A stretch of DNA of 14,012 nucleotides from Kalaharituber pfeilii. Its lineage: Eukaryota; Ascomycota; Pezizomycetes; Pezizales; Pezizaceae. A program made the translations under genes and the position numbers. The notes under the pieces are model-generated. The model was not told the origin of the DNA, searched no databases, and worked only from the letters and a program-made list of their open reading frames with translations. Position 1 is the stretch's first letter, and each line of letters opens with the position of its first letter. Where the stretch lies: positions 1 to 14,012 of the forward strand of contig WHUZ01000300.1 in NCBI GenBank assembly GCA_015179045.1, written 5' to 3'. Positions 9,096 to 14,012 of this stretch are shown piece after piece.

Positions 9096-9302
9096 TCTAC
9101 TACTGTGAGCTGAGTAGATATAAATTACAAACTAATAGTCAAGGAGTTATTAGGGACTAAGAGAGTAGTAGTAATAGTAGTTTACAGACCTCTTCAGGTA
9201 GTTATGATTTATACTGATGTATCAGAGAGGTTACTAGTTAAGTTGCTAGTAATTTCTGAGGTTCTAGGTAAAGTAGTAACTAATTGGTATGACATAACAA
9301 AG
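9096..9302 (-). other. Gy2 leader between 5' LTR and gag
   Basis: About 200 bases separate the LTR edge at 9303 from the first usable gag ATG at 9095. The primer-binding site should start at or near 9302, reading CTTTGTTATGTCATACC on the minus strand, but it cannot be matched to a particular tRNA after mutation. Open frames in this stretch on the minus strand are short and without recognisable motifs. Confidence 0.55.
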
Positions 9303-9857
9303 TATAAAGAATAGGTCAGGATTGAGGTCAAGATATAAGAGAGGCAGTTTGTGCTAGGGAGGCAGTAAGATTCATAGCAAGTAGAGACAGTCAATACTAT
9401 ATAATGTAGAGAGAGATATATATAAAGTTATATACAGCCTGAGAGTGGATACAAGTTATTATATAGGAGCAGAAAGGGACATGAGGATGAGCCTCCTTTA
9501 TGAAGAGCTTAGAAATCTTAGCAGAAGAATATTCTAGATACAGGAGAATCAAACAAGTTTAGAAACTTGGTAGAAGAACAAACTAGCATAGGAAAACATT
9601 TACGCTAATGCAGGAGAATATTCTAAATAAATTATGGATACAAGAAAATATACAAGAACATATGGGCAGTGACTGAGATACAAGTGGCTACTATATGTAA
9701 GGACTTAGGGTGCGCAGTAAGGGTTGAAGCTTTCAGGTACTACTACTACATGGTAGCTTGGCAGGAGTTCAGGCTATGGCAGAGTCTTGGAGCCTCAAGT
9801 CTTATATATTATGTATAGGGGGAGCATTTCAGTCATGATAGAGGTTAGTTCATTATA
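9303..9857 (-). repeat. 5' LTR of Gy2 (555 bp)
   Basis: It is the direct partner of 3619-4174. It starts TATAAAGAATAGG and ends GGTTAGTTCATTATA on the plus strand; the final TA corresponds to CA in the other copy. It is followed directly by TAGAG. As the upstream LTR it would have driven transcription toward 3619. Confidence 0.93.
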
Positions 9858-9862
9858 TAGAG
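9858..9862. repeat. Right target-site duplication of Gy2 (TAGAG)
   Basis: Identical to 3614-3618. It marks the exact right edge of Gy2 and the point where Gy1 gag resumes. Confidence 0.9.
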
Positions 9863-10480
9863 CTGCTATTGAAACACAGAATAAACTTGGACATAATATG
9901 TCAAATAATTCAAAAAACAATATTAGCATAAATAAGATAAAGCTGAAAAAATTCCAAAGATCTAGAATACTTGCTAAAGAAAGGATATCTGCTCTTACCT
10001 TATTGATATTGATAAATAGAACTTTTTAGTAGGCTTAAAAGATGAGATCCTAATTGACTTTATCATAAAGAATATTAATATTATAATTGCGAATTATATA
10101 ATAGAGTACCTAGAAGCTATAACCAACTGGTCTCTGTAAAAAGAAAAAAGTATATCTATTGCTACTTATGCCCCCAAAGCTCTCTATATATTCTTCAAGC
10201 CTTTTATTAATAGGTACAAGCAAATATTGGAAAGAGTGACTACTACTACTACATTACTAGTGATCTCTTATAAAAGATATATTTTGAAAAAGCCTAAGAT
10301 ATATAATTGAGTCTCCAATAATATTAAGAACTAAAAAGGTAAGGAGGAACTATGTGTCTATTGTAGAGAAGACAACTACTTATTATCTAATTACTACCTT
10401 AGATAGATATATAAGCCCAAATAGCTAAAAAAGTAACTCATAAAGATCAAATAAGAGAAAGGAGTCATCTAATCCCTAGA
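9863..10480 (+). pseudogene. Gy1 gag, C-terminal part with zinc knuckle
   Basis: Joined to 3618, the frame reads T-stop-stop-S-C-Y, then in frame 3 ...YVK-FKKQY, DICSYLIDIDK-NFLVGLKDEIL (about 9987-10054) and IIEYLEAITNWSL (10098-10136), typical gag capsid C-terminal helices. The zinc knuckle at 10353-10394 reads CVYC-REDN-Y-LLSN-Y: C-x2-C-x4-H-x4-C with the His and last Cys mutated to Tyr by single C-to-T and G-to-A changes. The knuckle is the nucleocapsid RNA-binding motif. Stops in this part are mostly TAA/TAG at likely Gln codons. The exact end of gag is unclear; the downstream protease is in a different frame. Confidence 0.8.
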
Positions 10481-10613
10481 GGACTAAATTAACTAATTTA
10501 CTAAAAGAAAATATATTACTAAGAGACTCATAATCTATATTACTGAACTTAATATAAATGACAAATCAGTATATAGTAATTCAGAAAATAAAGAAGGAAT
10601 ACCTAAGGTACTA

Positions 10614-11542
10614 TTGGACAATCTCCTAAATATTATCTACTTCTGATAACTGATATTGAATTCCAACCCTTTAGAATAAAGATCTAAGCCCTTGTCAACT
10701 CTAATGCATCTGCTTCTATTATTTCTTTGTCTATAGGAAGAAAATTGGATTGGAAAGATTGGGCTAGGCCCATAAATATATATCTAAGAGACGAAAGCTT
10801 CCTAGAAGGAGAAATAAAGGTTTAAAATACTATATTTGTTTTTTCTGGTATCTAGAATAAATCAGGTAATATGATCTCTAGTACTATATTTGATATTAAT
10901 ATAAAATGCTCGAATATTAGTAATAGAGAAGTACTTTTGGAATTATCTTAATTAAGAAGGAAGGGTTTCTCTATTGATTATAAAAACCAATATTTAGTAT
11001 ATAATTTCCTTGATTTTATAGTTTCTTATAATAAAATTGTTCTACTATCTATTTCTATTTTAGAGTTAGGAAAGGAACCCCTAGAGGAGAGTAATATATT
11101 ACTAATAATTAATATATACGAATATTAGAAATATTATACTTAAGTGTTTTCTGAGTAGTAAGTAGCCAGATTACTACTCTACTAATTCTAGAATCATAAG
11201 ATTCTACTTAATGACTCTAATGCTAAAGTACCTAATAGCCTAATATATAAGACCACCTAAGAGGAAAATAAAGCTTTGCAGAGATATCTAAAAGAGTACC
11301 TATCTACTAGTAAGATTAGATATTCAAGATCTATAGCTAGTATACTAATACTATTTATCTGAAAAAAGAATAGCTTACTTTATGTCTGTGTAAACTACAA
11401 GAAACTCAAAAAGATCATAGTACTGAAGTGGTACCTCCTTCTACTTATACTAAACCTTCTGAAAAAGACCTATAGTAGTAAATATTTCATCAAATTAGAT
11501 CTCCAAAATGGCTACTACCGCATTTGGATCAAGTTAGGTGAT
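10614..11542 (+). pseudogene. Gy1 pol: protease and N-terminal RT, truncated by Gy3
   Basis: Frame 2, which is -1 relative to gag. Protease: ALVNSNASASII at about 10688-10723, from LVDSGASAS, with Asp to Asn and Gly to Asn by G-to-A changes. The RT approach region has EENKALQRYLKEYL (about 11261-11302), then KIRYSRSIASILILF-KKN (from IR.S.SPA.SPILFV.KK), VCVNYKKLKKI (11384-11416, from CVDYRKLNKI), LKWYLLLLILNLL (from NRYPLPLI.ELL), KYFIKLDLQNGYYRIWIKLGD ending at 11542 (from FTKLDL..GYHRIRI..GD). The family next has EWKTAFRTRYG; here the sequence turns instead into the Gy3 LTR. The catalytic YLDD, RNase H and integrase are therefore missing from this window. Confidence 0.85.
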
Positions 11543-12015
11543 TGTTACGACTAAAGGTATAGATCTACTGAATATCAGGAAGGTACTATCTCTGTACTGT
11601 TATAAGACTTACTAAGATATATCTGATTAATACTAGGTGAGCCGCAATATACTTTGGTTATTTAGTAGTTATCTTACAGATGTATGTATCAGTTCTTGTA
11701 TGTACACTGCATTAATACATGTACAGTACTTATGAAACAACTGGTGTCACTTGCAATACCTTTACTAATAATATACAGTTATAATATAGATAACACTTTG
11801 CTTACTTATTAGTTTTAGAAAGGGGATCTATATTATTATATATTTCTATTATGTTACTGTTTCTATATTTACTTATCTATTTTATACAATAGTGTTATCA
11901 TATTTCAGTCATGTTATTAATTGTTAACGAGTTATGTATGATGAGCACTTAATATATAAGCTCTAGTTTCCACTATTAGTTATAAAGAATTAAGATACTA
12001 GTAGTATCCTAAGTT
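11543..12015 (+). repeat. 5' LTR of Gy3 (3' limit approximate)
   Basis: It starts TGTTACGACTAAA and shares several ordered blocks with the Gy1 LTR at 2028, the last being ACTAGTAGTATCCTAAGTT at 11997-12015. It is about 110 bp longer than the Gy1 copy, mainly in the middle. Weak similarity runs on to about 12040, so the end may be somewhat later. Confidence 0.7.
11952..11960 (+). promoter_or_regulatory. Possible TATA box in the Gy3 LTR
   Basis: ATATATAAG sits upstream of the conserved ACTAGTAGTAT block, in the same relative place as TATATAAAT in the Gy1 LTR. Confidence 0.35.
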
Positions 12016-12198
12016 TTACTCAAATTCTACATTCATTACATACCTTTTGTCTACTCTTCTTCATCACTTGCCTTTAGCTGTACTATTCCTACCAGACCAC
12101 TACTGCTTAACAATGTTGAAGTGTCTAGCAGTAATATTACACTGCTCAACTTCTAGTTTATCCCCATACTATACATCCTACTCTTGATTATACTAATT
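12016..12198 (+). other. Gy3 leader, pyrimidine-rich
   Basis: Rich in CTT/CT steps (CTACTCTTCTTCATCACTTGCC), like the stretch after the Gy1 LTR. Short stretches could be read as protein in more than one frame, but none is convincing before about 12199, so the gag start may lie within or just after it. Confidence 0.45.
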
Positions 12199-12424
12199 AT
12201 GTACCTGATAATTGCTGATGACTACAATCTACTAATTTGTATGTAAGAACTAAAAGAGTAGATTAATTTCTACCATAATGAGCTTACATCATAGCAATTG
12301 CAATAAAAACAACTTCATACTGATGTTGAATTTTTGTGGTAAGAGGTTGACAAGGGCTACTGGCTCTGATTCATTACTAACAACCATGTCTGCTGGCTGG
12401 TATTACAGCTGAATACTACATAGC
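12199..12424 (+). pseudogene. Gag-like frame of Gy3, first part, interrupted by the miniature element
   Basis: Frame 1 reads ELKE-INFYHNELTS-QL (about 12247-12300), then KQLHTDVEFLW-EVDKGYWL-FITNNHVCWLVLQLNTT up to the insertion at 12425. The dashes are TAA/TAG codons at likely Gln positions, plus one TGA. The Gln-, Leu- and Glu-rich beginning looks like a helix or coiled coil. No family motif is recognised. Removal of the inserted 696 bp joins it in the same frame to 13121 onward, which supports a single protein. The start (ATG at 12199 or later) is uncertain. Confidence 0.55.
12420..12424. repeat. Left target-site duplication of the miniature LTR element (ATAGC)
   Basis: ATAGC before the left LTR corresponds to ATGGT after the right LTR. 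An original ATGGC would give the first by G to A and the second by C to T, both RIP-type changes. Confidence 0.7.
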
Positions 12425-12663
12425 TATCATGACAGTATGACATGATGGTATATGAGCATACCTAGAGTAGGGCTAAAATGTAGTAAGCTATAAGGTTATG
12501 TAACTAGTCTATCCCTGCTATGCCTGAAAACCTGGTACAAACTAGTACCAAGAGCCCATATACATAGATACTTCTATATATCTCGACCATACTACCAGAG
12601 GTCACTGGTAGTTCTACCTTTTGGTGTAATAGTTTTCAAGATAGTCAGTTGCAACCTATAACA
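12425..12663 (+). repeat. Left LTR of the miniature element (239 bp)
   Basis: Full-length direct repeat of 12877-13115 without indels. By hand count about 40 positions differ, all but two of them transitions. Shared blocks include AGTATGACATG, ATACCTAGAG, CAAACTAGTA and ACTGGTAGTTCTA. Confidence 0.9.
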
Positions 12664-12876
12664 GTACTACTAGTAGGGTTGCTAGTTCAAACCTTATATG
12701 TAGCAAATGTGAGATACTGTACGCAATCTTTAAAGTTGAATGGCTTACAGCTACAGGCCAGTCATTGGTTATAAAGTAGTATAGTGGCATATGAAATTGA
12801 AGCTCTAAGGCAGTAATGGATAGCTAGGAGTTAATATATAGAGAGTTCAGGATATACTCTACTAAGGAGGAAGTAA
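12664..12876 (+). other. Internal region of the miniature element
   Basis: The 213 bp are non-coding. They start GTACTACTAGTAGGGTTGCT, where a primer-binding site is expected; TAGTAGGG could be a mutated TGGTAGGG, but no tRNA can be assigned. They end CTACTAAGGAGGAAGTAA, the presumed polypurine tract, directly at the right LTR. Confidence 0.7.
12864..12873 (+). other. Polypurine tract of the miniature element
   Basis: AAGGAGGAAG three bases before the right LTR (TGTCAT at 12877). Position and composition are those of the plus-strand primer of an LTR retroelement. Confidence 0.65.
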
Positions 12877-13115
12877 TGTCATAATAGTATGACATGGTAG
12901 TATGTGAGTATACCTAGAGCAGAGCTAAAATGCAGTGAGCTATGAGATCATATAACTGGCCTACCTCTGCTATGCTTAAAGATCTGGCACAAACTAGTAG
13001 CAAGAGCCCATATGCATAGATACTCCTATATATCTTGACCATACTACCAGGAGTTACTGGTAGTTCTATCTTTTAGTATAATAGTTTGTAAGATAGTTGG
13101 TTACAACCTGTAATA
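12877..13115 (+). repeat. Right LTR of the miniature element (239 bp)
   Basis: Begins TGTCATAATAGTATGACATGG and ends CAACCTGTAATA, where the other copy has CAACCTATAACA. It keeps the intact TG start that the left copy lost, while the left copy keeps the CA end that this one lost. Confidence 0.9.
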
Positions 13116-13120
13116 ATGGT
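13116..13120. repeat. Right target-site duplication of the miniature element (ATGGT)
   Basis: Pairs with ATAGC at 12420-12424 through two transitions. Confidence 0.7.
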
Positions 13121-14012
13121 GAGAACTGAATATCACCTATTCATACCTCTCTCCCGTACAAAGAGCCAGACTCATATAAACTATAGTATCAGTAGCATCA
13201 ATGGATGACTCTATAGATATCACTACCCCCCTTATGACTGATCCATTCATGACTTCTCGCTCACCATCCCCTCACTAGTACATAAGCGATAATGAGGATG
13301 AAACCAATACTATCGTCCCGGAAACTCAGAAAATATAGGCAAGGCACCCTGAGCAACTCATAGCAATATACTCACAACCCCAGTACCATATTGCCTATAC
13401 TCTATCATATGCAATATCTGGGATAAGCTATGGAACTCACCACTTCAGAGTGGCAACCTTGTGGCTTGTACTCTAATGGCACCCTCTCCTTCAGTTGCCT
13501 TGCCCTACAGCTACCATACCTTAAGCAATTATAGAGAAGTTAGGAGAACCATCTAGCTCTAAGGGAAAGGAAAGATTCAAACCTACCCTCACAATGGCTA
13601 AATCTACTCCCTCAATAGGCAAACCTGGGGCCTTTATGGCTAAAGCCACCACTCTATCTTCGGGCCCCACTAATAGCTCTCTAATACTATATAGAGAGAT
13701 ACTGGAGATGAAGGAAATGCAGAAAGTAGGGAATGAAACTACCAATAAATTCAAAGAGACCATAGAGTATACCTAATTAGAGGCCCAACAAGCACTAACA
13801 GGAGTTGTAAATCTGACTAATGAGTTTACAGCTCAGCCACAAGTGAATAATGAGACCATACTAACTAACCTGACAGCTCTAAGGCAAAGGTTTGATGCTA
13901 TTATGACAGCTTAAGCTGCCTAATTCAATAATGTATTAAACAGATAAAGCATACAATTTAATAATGCTCTCCTTCAATAAAAAGCCAGGCTCGAGAATTT
14001 CTTCCTAAACCA
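13121..14012 (+). pseudogene. Gag-like frame of Gy3, second part, runs off the window
   Basis: Frame 1 continues from the first part as RELNITYSYLSPVQRARLI, MDDSIDITTPLM (ATG at 13201), an acidic SDNEDETNT, a Lys-rich linker SSSKGKERFKPT (13552-13587), then a helical, Gln/Asn-rich stretch: LEMKEMQKVGNETTNKFKET, LEAQQALTGVVNLTNEF, ILTNLTALRQRFDAIMTA, FNNVLNR, ending KARLENFF. Ten in-frame stops occur up to 14012, all TAA or TAG, each fitting CAA/CAG at a CpA site, and no indel is needed: a reading frame damaged only by RIP. No zinc knuckle or enzyme domain is reached. Position after a Gypsy LTR and leader suggests the N-terminal, coiled-coil part of gag; a different element or even a host gene cannot be excluded. 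The base composition is clearly richer in G+C than the rest of the window. Confidence 0.6.

Larger units (their letters stand above)
3619..9857 (-). mobile_element. Gy2, complete Ty3/Gypsy chromovirus inserted in Gy1 gag
   Basis: This is a 6.24-kb element read on the minus strand. From its 5' end it has an LTR (9857-9303), leader, gag with zinc knuckle, protease, RT, RNase H, integrase, chromodomain, a polypurine tract and the 3' LTR (4174-3619). The LTR ends on the plus strand are TATAAAG...TTACA and TATAAAG...TTATA, RIP variants of TG...CA, and the element is bounded by perfect TAGAG duplications. The order PR-RT-RH-INT-chromodomain defines a chromovirus. All reading frames carry stops and several small indels, so it is immobile. 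It is structurally complete, which makes it a useful family representative. Confidence 0.95.
9858..11542 (+). mobile_element. Gy1, right part (gag C-terminal half, protease, RT start)
   Basis: This continues the element that begins at 2028. Removal of Gy2 and one TAGAG keeps the gag frame open in the sense that the same degenerate frame carries on. It is cut at 11542, where the LTR of Gy3 begins. RNase H, integrase and the 3' LTR of Gy1 are not in the window and would be expected on the far side of Gy3. Confidence 0.85.
12425..13115 (+). mobile_element. TRIM-like miniature LTR retrotransposon (691 bp, non-coding)
   Basis: Two direct 239-bp LTRs (12425-12663 and 12877-13115) enclose only 213 bp. 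LTR ends are TATCAT...ATAACA and TGTCAT...GTAATA, together consistent with TG...CA. A purine tract (AAGGAGGAAG) lies just before the right LTR, giving plus-strand orientation. A five-base target duplication flanks it. The inner part has no coding capacity, so the element must have used the proteins of another LTR element. Size and structure fit TRIM elements (terminal-repeat retrotransposons in miniature). An internal-deletion derivative of a larger element is the alternative. Confidence 0.85.
11543..14012 (+). mobile_element. Gy3, Gypsy element of the Gy1 family, left end, running off the window
   Basis: It begins with TGTTACGAC immediately after the RT motif IKLGD of Gy1. Its LTR is homologous to that of Gy1 but longer and less mutated. 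It is followed by a pyrimidine-rich leader and a gag-like frame that reaches the window end. The right part should be beyond 14012. The five bases before it (11538-11542, GTGAT) would be its left target duplication. That the 12199-14012 frame belongs to this LTR is inferred from order and spacing. Confidence 0.65.

Noticed and set aside
9787..10029. Plus-strand open frame of 80 codons
   Set aside because: It crosses the Gy2 LTR edge and target duplication into Gy1 gag in a frame different from the real gag frame, so it is a junction artefact.
12664..12700. Possible pol III B box (GTTCAAACC) suggesting a SINE
   Set aside because: No convincing A box at the right distance, and the flanking 239-bp direct repeats with a purine tract explain the element as LTR-type.
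13521..13763. Minus-strand open frame of 80 codons
   Set aside because: Antisense shadow of the frame-1 gag-like sequence, which extends much further and shows the RIP stop pattern.

Overview
The window reads as repeat-rich, AT-rich DNA of a filamentous ascomycete that has been through repeat-induced point mutation (RIP). No intact host gene, rRNA or tRNA was found. Every coding region I can recognise is a dead retrotransposon. The in-frame stops are overwhelmingly TAA/TAG where the family has Gln or Trp (CAA/CAG/TGG losing C or G to T or A), CpG is scarce by eye, and the two copies of a duplicated LTR differ almost only by transitions. The species cannot be named from this.

The layout is a stack of insertions, each inside the previous one. 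(A) About 484-2027, plus strand: a LINE-type (non-LTR, Tad-like) reverse transcriptase, cut off at 2027. (B) From 2028, plus strand: a Ty3/Gypsy element 'Gy1' with a 5' LTR, a leader and gag. Its gag stops at 3618, resumes at 9863, and continues into protease and reverse transcriptase up to 11542. (C) 3619-9857, minus strand: a complete Ty3/Gypsy chromovirus 'Gy2' inserted into Gy1 gag. It has two LTRs of about 555 bp, a perfect 5-bp target duplication (TAGAG), gag, protease, RT, RNase H, integrase and a chromodomain. (D) From 11543 to the window end, plus strand: the left part of a third Gypsy element 'Gy3', whose LTR belongs to the same family as that of Gy1, inserted into the Gy1 RT. Its LTR is followed by a leader and the start of a gag-like reading frame. 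(E) 12425-13115, plus strand: a 691-bp element with two 239-bp LTRs and only 213 bp between them, a TRIM-like miniature LTR retrotransposon, inserted in the Gy3 reading frame.

The nesting gives a relative order: LINE first, then Gy1, then Gy2 and Gy3 (order between these two unknown), then the miniature element. Removing Gy2 plus one TAGAG rejoins Gy1 gag in frame. Removing the miniature element plus one target duplication (696 bp, a multiple of three) rejoins the Gy3 frame. The right-hand ~900 bases are visibly richer in G+C and less decayed than the rest. The left 480 bases are unassigned AT-rich DNA with one short tandem repeat.
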